Part shown: positions 26,863 to 35,289 of the stretch, piece after piece | Layout of the letters: the number at the start of each line of letters is the position of its first letter | How positions within the stretch are numbered: position 1 is the stretch's first letter | Assembly: GCA_965206405.1 (NCBI GenBank) | Contig: CBDBJQ010000006.1 | Span: forward strand, 1,798,001-1,862,000 | Length of the DNA stretch: 64,000 nt | Origin: CBDBJQ01 sp965206405 | GTDB lineage: Bacteria; Pseudomonadota; Alphaproteobacteria; UBA8366 | Reading direction: 5' to 3' | The notes under the pieces: generated by a model | What the model was told of the DNA's origin: nothing | What the model saw: only the letters and a program-made list of their open reading frames with translations | Databases searched by the model: none | Position numbers and translations under genes: made by a program

Positions 26863-27891
26863 TCATCCCGCCCGGAAGAAGGGCCGGTCCCCTTTTATCG
26901 TCACCCGCTGTCCCCTGCGCTCCTCGGGCCAGTAATCCCACATCGCGTAATGCTGAGAACAGCGATTATCCCAGAGCACGATCGTGTTTGGCTCCCAGCG
27001 TACGCGCACCTGGAATTCCGGCTGTTCCATATGGCCGAACAGGAACCGGAGCACGGCGTCGCTTTCCGCGCGCGGTAGGCCGCGGATGCGCGTGGTGAAG
27101 CTTCTGTTGACATAGAGTGCCTGGCGGCCCGAGACCGGATGAGTGCGAACCACCGGATGCTCGGCCGAAGGATAGGTTTTGTCGCTGTCATCCACGCCGC
27201 GGTCGGTGTAGCGACCACGGTAGATGTGTTCGGATTCATGCACCGCCGTGAGTTTCGACAGGAACGCCTGCATCGGCTCCGACAAGGCATCCCAGGCGGC
27301 GTACATGCTGGAAAACAGGGTGTCACCGCCTGATTTCGGCAGGATATGAAGCTGAAGCATCGTCGCCATCGGCGGCTCGACGTCGCAGGAGACATCCGTA
27401 TGCCAGGTGTTGCCGTTGGCGACCTGGGAGTCTTTTGTGGTGTGGATGATGAAGATTTCCGGTCGTCCCTCGAGATGCGGTGCTGCCGGATGGATATGCA
27501 GATCGCCAAACGTTCGCGCAAAATCTATCTGCTGGTCGGGCGTAAGCGCGGGCTGATCGCGAAACACCAGGACGTTGCGCTCGGCGAGAGATTGCGACAG
27601 ATCCTTGCCCTGGCCGGGTTTGAGCGGCGCGGTGAGATCGAGCCCGATGACCTCGGATCCGATCACCGGCGTCAGGGGTTGCGTCGTGATGGTCTTGAAG
27701 GCTTTCTCTCTGCGAGATCCGGCGAGGTTGCGCGCACGCGTGGCGCCACCCCTATAGGTGGTTTTGGCGGTCGTTTTGGCGGCGGTTTTCCCGATCGCCT
27801 TTGGCACCCGTTTAGCCGCCGTTTTAGCTTTTGCTTTCGGCGGCCGCGCCGCCTGGCGCCGCGTTGCCCCCGCTGCCCCTTTCGCTCTCAT
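26863..27891 (-). CDS. TauD/TfdA dioxygenase with histone H1-like N-terminal extension
   Basis: A 342-residue 2-oxoglutarate/Fe(II) dioxygenase. The catalytic domain starts about residue 66 (TITTQPLTPVIGSEVIGLDL) and shows the iron motif His164-x-Asp166 in GNTWHTDVSCDVEPP and the distal NRCSQHYAMWDYWPEERRGQ region. Residues 1-62 are a Lys/Ala/Arg-rich tail (KAAKRVP, KTAAKTTAKTTYRGG type repeats) like histone H1 or PHA-granule proteins, which is not part of the family. It is probably the first gene of the hyuA-hyuB-dehydratase-CoA-transferase-AroQ-like run and may supply the first hydroxylation. Confidence 0.85.
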   Translation of the reverse strand: MRAKGAAGATRRQAARPPKAKAKTAAKRVPKAIGKTAAKTTAKTTYRGGATRARNLAGSRREKAFKTITTQPLTPVIGSEVIGLDLTAPLKPGQGKDLSQSLAERNVLVFRDQPALTPDQQIDFARTFGDLHIHPAAPHLEGRPEIFIIHTTKDSQVANGNTWHTDVSCDVEPPMATMLQLHILPKSGGDTLFSSMYAAWDALSEPMQAFLSKLTAVHESEHIYRGRYTDRGVDDSDKTYPSAEHPVVRTHPVSGRQALYVNRSFTTRIRGLPRAESDAVLRFLFGHMEQPEFQVRVRWEPNTIVLWDNRCSQHYAMWDYWPEERRGQRVTIKGDRPFFRAG

Positions 27892-27957
27892 AGTCTAACT
27901 CCTCCCGGCCGCTGCAAATCCTGTAATTATTGTAGCGGGCCCGCCGCACCGGACAAC

Positions 27958-28002
27958 TGCCGGCGCCGGATCCCTGCCGGCGCCGGATCCCTGCCGGCGC
28001 TG
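27958..28002. repeat. 17-bp GC-rich tandem repeat
   Basis: Two exact copies and a third partial copy of tgccggcgccggatccc stand in the divergent spacer between the TauD gene and the hydroxyacid dehydrogenase. Each unit contains the self-complementary gccggcgccggc-like core, so it can form small hairpins. A shorter direct repeat (acaaccctacgcc, twice) follows near 28075-28100. Confidence 0.75.
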
Positions 28003-28113
28003 ACGCTGCCACCGCTGGCCATCATGCGTTTGCCATCCAGATATAGAGGCAGCCACGACGCAATCGCCACGCTACAACCCTACGCCACAACCCTACGCCA
28101 AGGAACTCCGCTT

Positions 28114-29082
28114 ATGGCAGATAAAAAAATCGTCTTTTTCTACTCCGCATCCCACGTGCCGGATCCCATTATCGAGGCCGCTAGAGAACGTGTTCCCAAC
28201 GGCTTTTCCTTCGATCTCTGCGAGAACGGCTGCTCCGATGACGAGCGTCGGAAGATGGTAACCGCTGCTGATTACGTCCTTTCCTATGCCGTGCCCTTTG
28301 ATGATGTCGATATCGCTGACGGCATCGGCGTCATCCAGCTGCTCAGCGCCGGATTCGACCGCATCGATGTTGACGCGCTCGCGACCAAGGGAGTTCCTGT
28401 TGCCAATAATGGCGGTGCCAATGCGCCACCGGTCGCCGAAACCGCCATCATGCTGATGCTCGCAGTCTACAAGAAGCTGCCGCTCCACCACGCCGCGCTC
28501 CAGGACGGCGAGTGGCTCGGCCATGCTCACGGATTATCGATGCGTGAGATCCGCGAGAAGCAGGTAGGCATCGTCGGCTTTGGCAAGATCGGCCAGGAAG
28601 TCGCCCGCATGGCCCGCGGATTCCTTGCCACGATCGCCTATCATGATCTCAACCAGGCCCCGCCGGAAATCGAAACCGGATTCGAGGCAAAGAAGATGCC
28701 GCTCGACGAACTCCTCGAGACTTCCGACATCATCACCCTGCACACTTTTCTTGATGATTCGACGCGCGGCATGATCAATGCTGACGCTTTCAAGCGGATG
28801 AAGAAAAGCGCAATCCTGATTAATACTTCGCGCGGCCCGGTCGTCGACGAGGCGGCCCTTGCCGAGGCGCTTGATACGGGCGAGATCGCCGGTGCCGGGC
28901 TCGATGTGTTTGAAGAAGAACCGATGAAGTTCCCGCACTCATTGCTCGGTCGTGACAATGTTGTCGTCACGCCGCATTACGCTGGGGCGACCCTCGATTG
29001 CTGGGCCCGACGTCTCGATTTCGGCTTTGCCAATATCGCGCGCGTGGCCAACGGCGAGGCACCGCTCGCAACCGTCGCCTAG
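28114..29082 (+). CDS. D-2-hydroxyacid dehydrogenase family protein
   Basis: A 322-residue NAD(P)-dependent 2-hydroxyacid dehydrogenase. The Rossmann loop is VGIVGFGKIGQEVARMARGF, the substrate Arg240 is in LINTSRGPVVDEAALAEAL, the acidic partner is in LDVFEEEPM and the catalytic His288 in VVTPHYAGATLDCW. The start at ATG 28114 has AAGGA upstream; the open frame continues far upstream without similarity and overlaps the divergent TauD gene. It likely reduces a 2-keto acid (glyoxylate, hydroxypyruvate or a pathway product); specificity cannot be read. Confidence 0.88.
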   Translation: MADKKIVFFYSASHVPDPIIEAARERVPNGFSFDLCENGCSDDERRKMVTAADYVLSYAVPFDDVDIADGIGVIQLLSAGFDRIDVDALATKGVPVANNGGANAPPVAETAIMLMLAVYKKLPLHHAALQDGEWLGHAHGLSMREIREKQVGIVGFGKIGQEVARMARGFLATIAYHDLNQAPPEIETGFEAKKMPLDELLETSDIITLHTFLDDSTRGMINADAFKRMKKSAILINTSRGPVVDEAALAEALDTGEIAGAGLDVFEEEPMKFPHSLLGRDNVVVTPHYAGATLDCWARRLDFGFANIARVANGEAPLATVA

Positions 29083-29130
29083 GATTTACGCCAGAACATG
29101 ACTACGTCTGAAAGCTGATCCCGGGCGCGG

Positions 29131-29889
29131 TTAACCGCGTCCGAGATAAGGCATCTTCGTTGCCATCACGGTCATGAACTGGATATTGGCCTCAGGTGCC
29201 AGTCCGGCCATGTAAACCACCGCCTGGGCGACGTTCTCTACATCCATCAGCGGCTCGACCGCAACCACACCATGCGCCTGCGGCACGCCTTCGCTCATGC
29301 GCTGGGTCATCTCGGTTGCCGCGTTGCCGACATCGATCTGCCCGCAGGCGATGTCGTAGGGCCTGCCGTCAAGCGCCGTTGATTTGGTGAGCCCCGTGAT
29401 CGCGTGCTTGGTCGAGGTGTAGGGGGCGGAAAGCGGCCGTGGTGCATAGGCGGATATCGAGCCGTTGTTGATGATGCGCCCGCCCATCGGTGTCTGCGCT
29501 TTCATCACCCGGAACGCCTCGCGGACGCACAGGAAGGAGCCAGTCAGGTTGACGTCGACGACCGCCTTCCATTGTTCGAAAGTCAGATCCTCGAGCGGCA
29601 CCGGCGGTGCGCCCATGCCGGCATTGTTGAACACTACATCGACCCGCCCAAACTTCTCGACGGTCGCGGCAAACAGCGCGGCGACGGAATCTTCCTCGGT
29701 CACGTCGGCCGGAAAAACCAGCCCGCGCTCGGCATCTGCGCCGGCTGCTGCGAGAGCCGCTTCCAGGGCTTTCTTTCTGCGACCCACGAGTGTGACCGAA
29801 CACCCCTCCCGCATCAGGGCCAAGGCCGAGGCCTTGCCGATACCGGATCCGGCGCCGGTGATGATCGCTGTCTTGCCTGCAACGCTCAT
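29131..29889 (-). CDS. SDR-family oxidoreductase
   Basis: A 252-residue classical short-chain dehydrogenase. Cofactor motif TGAGSGIGKASALAL, structural NNAGMGAPPVP, catalytic Ser in NNGSISAYAPRP and Tyr/Lys in APYTSTKHAITGLTK. The Arg-Arg-Lys after the second strand (VGRRKKALE) suggests NADPH preference. It lies 30 bp after an LLM-class oxidoreductase gene on the same strand, so the two probably form an operon. Substrate unknown. Confidence 0.88.
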   Translation of the reverse strand: MSVAGKTAIITGAGSGIGKASALALMREGCSVTLVGRRKKALEAALAAAGADAERGLVFPADVTEEDSVAALFAATVEKFGRVDVVFNNAGMGAPPVPLEDLTFEQWKAVVDVNLTGSFLCVREAFRVMKAQTPMGGRIINNGSISAYAPRPLSAPYTSTKHAITGLTKSTALDGRPYDIACGQIDVGNAATEMTQRMSEGVPQAHGVVAVEPLMDVENVAQAVVYMAGLAPEANIQFMTVMATKMPYLGRG

Positions 29890-29919
29890 GTTCTCTTCCT
29901 TCCGACTACCGTCACATTC

Positions 29920-30879
29920 TCAACGAAACTGCGGCATGACGTTGGTGGCGAATTCCTCCATGCGGCGGACCATCGCGTCGTAATCGTCCGCCATCACATT
30001 GATTACAAAGCTCTGGATCCCGGCCTCGCCGAAGGCGCCGATGTCCTCTATGCGCTGTTCCGGCGTGCCCGTGAAGCACAGGCGACCACCATCGACGTGT
30101 TCCTGTTCGCGCGCGCTGTGGAAGGCGCAGTTGTAACCAAGTCCGATCGAGGCCGGATCGCGCCCCTTCTCTTCGGCCAGAGCGTGCAGTTTTTCAAGGC
30201 GGGCGCGATAGGTCTCGGGCTTGTCCATCCGGAAGGACGGGTTGCTGCCGAAGGGATACCAAACATCGCCGAGCGCCACAGTCCGGCGCATCGCCGGCAT
30301 GCTCTCGCCGCCGATCCACAGTTGCGGATGCGGTTTCTGGATCGGGCGTGGATCGGTGTAAACGTTTCCGAATTTTATGAATTCCCCGTCGAAACCCGGG
30401 GCATCGTCGGTCCAGATCGATTTCATCGTCTTGAGGTATTCGTCGGTAACCCTGCCGCGGGCGTCAAAATCCTCGATGTTGAGCGCATCAAACTCCTCGC
30501 GCATCCAGCCGGCACCGCAACCAACGGTGACACGCCCGCCCGACAGCACATCCATGGATGCAATCGATTTGGCCATGAACAGCGGATTGCGGTGCGGAAT
30601 GACGGCCACCGAGCTCATCACGTGGATCTTTTTCGTCAAGGCAAGCAGCCACGCCATCAGCGTAAACTGCTCAAGGCAATCGGTGCCGCCCACTTCCGTC
30701 CACGGAAAGGCGCCGGTGTTGCTATAGGGGTATTTCGAGTCAACCGCCTGCGGCAACAGGATGTGATCGGAGACTGTGATGATGTCATAGCCGAATTCCT
30801 CGGCTTTCTCTGCGATCCCGCGTATCTGTTCCGGGGTTGCAAGGGGCCCCCTAAAAGGGGCGCTCAGTCCAAATTTCAT
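29920..30879 (-). CDS. LLM-class (luciferase-like) flavin/F420-dependent oxidoreductase
   Basis: A 319-residue TIM-barrel flavoprotein of the luciferase-like monooxygenase superfamily. It starts MKFGLSAPFRGPLATPEQI and has ITVSDHILLPQAVD, SGGRVTVGCGAGWMREEFDA and KPHPQLWIGGESMPAMRRT, which match the TIGR03619-type subgroup often annotated F420-dependent. Whether it uses FMN or F420 cannot be decided here. Followed by an SDR gene; the pair may oxidise and reduce successive pathway intermediates. Confidence 0.82.
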   Translation of the reverse strand: MKFGLSAPFRGPLATPEQIRGIAEKAEEFGYDIITVSDHILLPQAVDSKYPYSNTGAFPWTEVGGTDCLEQFTLMAWLLALTKKIHVMSSVAVIPHRNPLFMAKSIASMDVLSGGRVTVGCGAGWMREEFDALNIEDFDARGRVTDEYLKTMKSIWTDDAPGFDGEFIKFGNVYTDPRPIQKPHPQLWIGGESMPAMRRTVALGDVWYPFGSNPSFRMDKPETYRARLEKLHALAEEKGRDPASIGLGYNCAFHSAREQEHVDGGRLCFTGTPEQRIEDIGAFGEAGIQSFVINVMADDYDAMVRRMEEFATNVMPQFR

Positions 30880-31021
30880 GATCGTCTCCGAAGCCAGTGT
30901 TTGAATCGCTGCACCCTAACAAACCACCCCTTGAGATGCGAACCCGCACCGCAGACACTTGGGCCAGAGAAGATACCTGGGCCAGAAAGAATCTGACCGC
31001 AGAACTTTTGGGAATCCATTC

Positions 31022-32461
31022 ATGACCACCACCGACCTTGCCTATACATCCGCCGCCGAACTCGCGGGCCAAATCCAGGACAAGAAACTGTCCTCTGTGG
31101 AAGCCGTCACAGCGACTCTCGCCCGCGCCGAACGCGGCCAGGAGATTCTCAACTGCTTTATTACGATCTGCGCCGAGGAAGCGATGACGGCAGCACAGGA
31201 GGCGGACGCGGCCATCGCCCGCGGCGATACGTGCGGGCCACTCCACGGCGTACCGTTCCACGTCAAGGATCTTGTCAACACCGCCGGCGTACGCACGACT
31301 TTTGGCTCTCTGGTCCACGAGCATAACGTTCCGGCAACCGATGCCATCTGCATCGCGCGGCTCAAACAGGCCGGCGCGATCCTGATCGGTAAGACCACCA
31401 CACCTGAATTCGGGCATATGCCCTTTACCGAAGCGCCCTTGTTCGGCCGCACGCGCAACGCATGGTCGGCCGAACGCACCTCCGGTGGTTCCTCGGGCGG
31501 CGCGGCCGCCGCCTGTGCCGCCGGGATAGCACCACTGGCAATCGCAACCGATGGCGGCGGCTCGACCCGCATACCCGCGGCATGCAATGGCCTTGTCGGT
31601 TTCAAACAGTCGCTTGGCCTGGTGCCTCACGACATGGCACCGGACGCCTTCGCCAACATGTCCTACATCAACCCAACCACGCGCACGGTTATGGACACAG
31701 CCCTGATGCTCGAGGTCATGGCCGGGCACGATCCGGCCGATCCCTTCTCGCTTGGTATGCCCGCTTCCAGTTTGATCGAGGCTGCACAGGCCAAGGGCGA
31801 TCTGCAGGGCATACGGATTGCCTGGACACCAATTCTTGGCAACAGTGTTGTCGACAGCGAAGTGCGCACCGCAGTGGCGGCAACGGCGGAGCAGTTTGCC
31901 GAGTTTGGCGCGACGGTGACGTCTTTCGAAGAAGAAATTGAGCCAACCGAACCTTTCTGGCTCGTCCTGCAAACAGCCCTCTGGCAGGCGCGCTTCGGTT
32001 CCCTGATGCCGGAATGGGGCGACAGGCTCTCCAAGACCCTGGTGCGGCAAATGCAAGGCGGCAATTCATACACCGCGCAGGATGTAGCCGAAGCCAATAT
32101 GGAGCGGACGCGTTTTTTCCGTGCAGTCCAGAGCTGGTTCGAGGAGATCGATATTCTGCTCACACCGACCCTGTCACGAACCGCTATCGATATTGAGGAG
32201 CGTCTCTTCGAGCCGATCGAGATCGAGGGTAAGCCGGTCGATACGGTACGCCGGGCCTGGTATCCCTACACGCATCCTTTCAACTTGACTGGAAACCCCG
32301 CCGTCACCCTGCCCTGCGGTCTGCACAGCGACGGCCTGCCTCTCTCGATACAGCTGGTCGGGCGAACCGGCGAGGATGCCCCACTCCTCAAAGCCGCAGC
32401 TTTGTTCGAACAAGCCTGCGCCTGGGACGACATGCGGCCGGTGATCGACGGGCTCGACTGA
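31022..32461 (+). CDS. Amidase (amidase-signature family)
   Basis: A 479-residue serine amidohydrolase. The Ser-cisSer-Lys triad is visible: Lys82 in PFHVKDLVNTAGV, Ser157 in ERTSGGSSGGAAAA and the nucleophile Ser181 in ATDGGGSTRIPAACNG, with the 24-residue Ser-Ser spacing of the family. It hydrolyses an amide to acid plus ammonia in the cytosol. The ATG at 31022 has GGGA upstream and gives the standard start; 21 upstream codons are open without similarity. A lipoprotein-like stretch follows directly in the same frame. Confidence 0.9.
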   Translation: MTTTDLAYTSAAELAGQIQDKKLSSVEAVTATLARAERGQEILNCFITICAEEAMTAAQEADAAIARGDTCGPLHGVPFHVKDLVNTAGVRTTFGSLVHEHNVPATDAICIARLKQAGAILIGKTTTPEFGHMPFTEAPLFGRTRNAWSAERTSGGSSGGAAAACAAGIAPLAIATDGGGSTRIPAACNGLVGFKQSLGLVPHDMAPDAFANMSYINPTTRTVMDTALMLEVMAGHDPADPFSLGMPASSLIEAAQAKGDLQGIRIAWTPILGNSVVDSEVRTAVAATAEQFAEFGATVTSFEEEIEPTEPFWLVLQTALWQARFGSLMPEWGDRLSKTLVRQMQGGNSYTAQDVAEANMERTRFFRAVQSWFEEIDILLTPTLSRTAIDIEERLFEPIEIEGKPVDTVRRAWYPYTHPFNLTGNPAVTLPCGLHSDGLPLSIQLVGRTGEDAPLLKAAALFEQACAWDDMRPVIDGLD

Positions 32462-32470
32462 CGCGACGCT

Positions 32471-32596
32471 AAAATACTTGCCGCGATTTCTGTTGTCGTT
32501 TTCCTTGCCGGTTGCGGGGCGACAAATGTCGACTTCCGCAACGCCGAAGGAGTCGAATACTGCTACATTGGCGGCGGGGAGCTGACATCTTCATAA
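32471..32596 (+). pseudogene. Small lipoprotein-like ORF lacking a start codon
   Basis: Nine bases after the amidase stop, and in the same frame, the sequence reads KILAAISVVVFLAGCGATNV, a textbook lipoprotein signal with lipobox LAGC, then a short mature part ending GVEYCYIGGGELTSS. No ATG, GTG or TTG stands in frame; the codon just before KIL is GCT where ATG would be expected. So it is either a dead gene, one with a non-standard start, or reached by readthrough of the amidase TGA. Confidence 0.45.
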
Positions 32597-32633
32597 ACCA
32601 GGCCTGAAAAAACCGGACCAGAAAACCCGATTT

Positions 32634-32659
32634 CAAGCCCGGGCTAAACCCCGGGCTTG
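32634..32659. terminator. Bidirectional hairpin between convergent genes
   Basis: A perfect 10-bp inverted repeat (caagcccggg, 6-base loop, cccgggcttg) lies between the end of the amidase region and the end of the convergent aspartoacylase-like gene. There is no long U tract on either side, so terminator function is inferred from position and stem strength. Confidence 0.55.
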
Positions 32660-32684
32660 CGGACAGCTTCGATCGCGCCGCCCT

Positions 32685-33647
32685 CTATTCCCCCTCGATG
32701 AAGCGGCCCAGGCGAACCGCTGTCTGGCCCTTGGCCCGCCGTAGCGACGGCATGATCAGCACGCAGTCATCGAACGGCGTGGTGACGAGCTTGTCGCCGT
32801 CATGGCCGATCACCGTTCCCGTTTCGGCGATAACCTCCATACCCACATAATTCTCGATAAACCGGAACTCGTCGGTCTCGATGGTGATCGGGCCGACGAC
32901 CTCGATGAAGCGCTGTTGTGGCGGCGATTTCGAGAGCCAGGGCGCGGCGTCTTCATCGGAAACCACTTCCAGGTGATGGAGGAAGCGCCAGGTGCTCTCG
33001 ATCGCAACCGTTTCGCTGGCCGCCTCCCAATGCTGCCCGCACTCGACAAGCAGTGCGTTGCGGGAGTCGTCCGGGTCGGAAAACCACTCATAGTCACGCA
33101 TGCGCCGGCCCGCGGCGTGCCCCGGATCAGAGACGACCGTTTCCGGAACGCCGACACTCCGCGCGATGCTGCGTCCCTTGGCAAGCGGGCCGGCCATCAT
33201 CAGCGGCTCCGTTGCCTGCTGCATTGAATGGATATCAAGCAGGAAATCCACTTCATTGAGGAGCGAACGAATCTCGCGTGCCCGGCGAAGCTCGACGCTG
33301 TCCCGGTCGCCATCGAGCGTGGCCGCGTCCCACAGCCGATTGCAATCCTCGTCGACGAAACGCGACAGGGTCGGTGCCGCGGGATTGAAGCTGTGAAAAG
33401 CCGCGACATTGACGAAACCCAGAGTGAGGGTTCCGCGCCGTGGCCGGACCTCTTTTTTAAACAATTGATCGACTGCAATTGCGCCGCAGAGCTCGTTGCC
33501 GTGCATGATCGCTGTCACCATGACATGCGGCCCCGGTGCATCGGCCTTGAAAGTCGTGAAATACTCAACGCCGGTATTGCCCTTGCGATAGGGCGTGATA
33601 TCGGGTGGCAAGATATCGAGCGTATATTCCTGTTGGTTGTCCGTCAC
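32685..33647 (-). CDS. Succinylglutamate desuccinylase/aspartoacylase family protein
   Basis: A 320-residue zinc carboxypeptidase-like deacylase. Zinc ligands are His49 and Glu52 in TAIMHGNELCGA and His140 in FLLDIHSMQQ; the substrate-binding Asn-Arg pair is in VDEDCNRLWD. These match the AstE/AspA family, which removes an acyl group from an N-acyl amino acid. No other ast genes are near, so an N-acyl amino acid of unknown type is the likely substrate. Convergent with the amidase; a 155-bp spacer precedes the IS5-type element upstream. Confidence 0.82.
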   Translation of the reverse strand: MTDNQQEYTLDILPPDITPYRKGNTGVEYFTTFKADAPGPHVMVTAIMHGNELCGAIAVDQLFKKEVRPRRGTLTLGFVNVAAFHSFNPAAPTLSRFVDEDCNRLWDAATLDGDRDSVELRRAREIRSLLNEVDFLLDIHSMQQATEPLMMAGPLAKGRSIARSVGVPETVVSDPGHAAGRRMRDYEWFSDPDDSRNALLVECGQHWEAASETVAIESTWRFLHHLEVVSDEDAAPWLSKSPPQQRFIEVVGPITIETDEFRFIENYVGMEVIAETGTVIGHDGDKLVTTPFDDCVLIMPSLRRAKGQTAVRLGRFIEGE

Positions 33648-33802
33648 CGGGATAACTCCTTCAACGCCTCGCTGGATACAACGAACACCCTATACACCGA
33701 GGCATCGCAGAGAAACGCGCTGGAATCACAGAGCAGTCTGCCTTGCAGACGACAGCGAGGTGGTGGCATCGACACGGAATGGAATGACGCGGAAGACAAG
33801 AA

Positions 33803-34778
33803 ACCTGTTGCGCAATAGCCGATTTTCAGCGATGTTTATGGCTCAATGGAGAGTGAGGACTTGTCTATGAGGGTTTTGAAGGTTTTGCGGGGGCGCGCTG
33901 ATTTGTTTTTCCGCCTTTCAGGTATCCGTCTTCAGGATTTCGAGGCATTGGTTGTTGTTCTTCATCCGATCTGGCTTGAACGTGAGCACCACCGGCTTTC
34001 ACGTGAAGACAGACAACGCGCGATCGGTGGCGGGATGAACTACCGTTTGGAATTTGCCGAGCAATTACTGCTCTGCTTGATGTATTATCGCACCTATACC
34101 AGTCAGGCCTTTATGGGTCTTCTGTTCGATGTCTCGTCCCCTACGGTTTGCCGTCGGATTGCTGCCATGACAGAATTGATGGCAGGACATTTCCGGATGC
34201 CGGAGCGCAAGATCAGGCTGTCGGCGTCAGAGAGGGATGACCTGCTTTACCTGATGATTGATGGCACGGAGCGTCCGGTTCAACGCCCGAAAAAGCTCTC
34301 GCATCGCAAGGCGAAGTATTCCGGCAAGAAAAAGCACCACACGGCCTCACATCAGATCATCACCGATGACAAAAAACGGGTTCTGGCGGTTGGTCCGGCG
34401 CAACCCGGGCGCGCACATGACAAGCGTATCTACGACGAGGCGCGCGTGGATAAGCCACCGGGTGTGCTTGTACTTGGTGATCTCGGTTATCTGGGAACAT
34501 CGCTTGAAATCCCGCTCAAAGCCTCAAGGAACCACCCCCTTACGGACGAACAGAAAACTTACAACGCTTGGCACGCAAAGCTACGTATCGGCGTGGAGCA
34601 CGGTATTTGCCGCATGAAAAAGTTCGGAGTATTTGCCGAAACTTACCGCGGCAACCGGCAGGAAAACATGATTGCCAAGAACGTCGGGGCGCTGGCAAAC
34701 ATGAATTTGAAAACAACCTGACCAAATTCGGTAAGGATACATCCGTTCTCAACTACCTGATGTTATTGTGAATCAGGT
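33803..34778 (+). mobile_element. IS5-type insertion sequence
   Basis: About 976 bp bounded by imperfect inverted repeats: acctgttgcgcaata at 33803-33817 and the complement of tattgtgaatcaggt at 34764-34778, matching at 12 of 15 positions. It holds one transposase gene. Size fits the IS5/IS1031 group. I could not find a matching target duplication, and exact ends may extend a base or two. Confidence 0.65.
33867..34721 (+). CDS. IS5-family transposase (DDE_Tnp_4 type)
   Basis: A transposase of about 284 residues. An N-terminal helix-turn-helix (LLFDVSSPTVCRRIAAMTEL) precedes the DDE core: Asp in LYLMIDGTERPVQRP, Asp in VLVLGDLGYLGTS and Glu in RIGVEHGICRMKKF, in the order of the DDE_Tnp_4 family. 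The frame is intact from end to end, unlike the neighbouring IS fragments, so it may be active. A start at 33846 is also possible, but GAGG precedes 33867. Base usage is less GC-rich than the metabolic genes around it. Confidence 0.88.
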   Translation: MRVLKVLRGRADLFFRLSGIRLQDFEALVVVLHPIWLEREHHRLSREDRQRAIGGGMNYRLEFAEQLLLCLMYYRTYTSQAFMGLLFDVSSPTVCRRIAAMTELMAGHFRMPERKIRLSASERDDLLYLMIDGTERPVQRPKKLSHRKAKYSGKKKHHTASHQIITDDKKRVLAVGPAQPGRAHDKRIYDEARVDKPPGVLVLGDLGYLGTSLEIPLKASRNHPLTDEQKTYNAWHAKLRIGVEHGICRMKKFGVFAETYRGNRQENMIAKNVGALANMNLKTT

Positions 34779-34781
34779 CTA

Positions 34782-34985
34782 AGGAAGCATCAATACCGCT
34801 CCGATCCCCATGTCGACCTGCGGGAGCGTGGTGCCGAGGCGGCGCGGGCAATGCTCGAGATGTTTGACGGCGTTCGGCCTGCCGTATTCCAGATAAGGCT
34901 GCCGCTGGTTGCACTTTCGGTTACCCAACTCACCGCCGAAGGCTATCCCTACGGCAATCTGACCCGGCCCGAAAACGATCTCTGA
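34782..34985 (+). pseudogene. C-terminal remnant of an M81 (MlrC-like) metallopeptidase
   Basis: Directly after the IS right end, 67 codons read YRSDPHVDLRERGAEAARAM, then RPAVFQIRLPLVALSVTQLT and GYPYGNLTRPE before a stop. The PHVD...ERG and RLPL stretch resembles the MlrC/DUF1485 family of M81 peptidases. The rest of that roughly 500-residue protein is not on the other side of the IS, so the gene was cut by insertion plus deletion. Confidence 0.5.
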
Positions 34986-35016
34986 AACGTCCGTAAAAAT
35001 CTGTTTTCGAAGCCAT

Positions 35017-35289
35017 TCATTCACCCCCCTGAATGACCTCGGGCAGACGGTTTGGCCCGGATATCTTCCGCCATTTCTTTTTCGCTGACATCATCAGCCT
35101 GAATACCATTGCCGGCGCGATCTTTCGGTTCAGACACCCTTTGGTTTTTCGGGTGCGGTTTCGGACCGTGGCGAAGACGCTCTCGATCGGGTTTGTCGTG
35201 CGGATGTGCTTCCAATGCTCGGTCGGGAAGTTGCAGAAGGCCGGCAACGCATCGCGGCCCACCATCGCCTTGCGCTCCATCCCGCTCAT
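35017..35289 (-). pseudogene. Chimeric ORF: IS3 OrfB start fused to IS256 transposase C-terminus
   Basis: The 90 codons begin MSGMERKAMVGRD, the usual first residues of an IS3-family OrfB directly after OrfA, and then switch to DALPAFCNFPTEHWKHIRTT, NPIESVFATVRNRTRKTKG and PNRLPEVIQGG, which is the C-terminal end of an IS256 (Mutator-like) transposase. The junction is near 35251. The IS256 part stops at its six-G run, where copies elsewhere continue with EFKDGIKQIQIAA. It has no catalytic core and cannot be a working transposase. Confidence 0.75.

Noticed and set aside
29127..29140. Palindrome cgcggttaaccgcg at the SDR stop codon
   Set aside because: No loop and no T tract; it overlaps coding sequence, so I could not support a terminator or operator.
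30851..32056. 401-codon minus-strand ORF opposite the amidase
   Set aside because: Shadow of the amidase; composition is low-complexity Gly/Arg/His with no family pattern.
34540..34752. Minus-strand 70-codon ORF within the IS5-type element
   Set aside because: Antisense shadow of the transposase end.
34779..35024. 81-codon minus-strand ORF beside the IS256 fragment
   Set aside because: It is antisense to the M81 remnant and shows no family similarity of its own.
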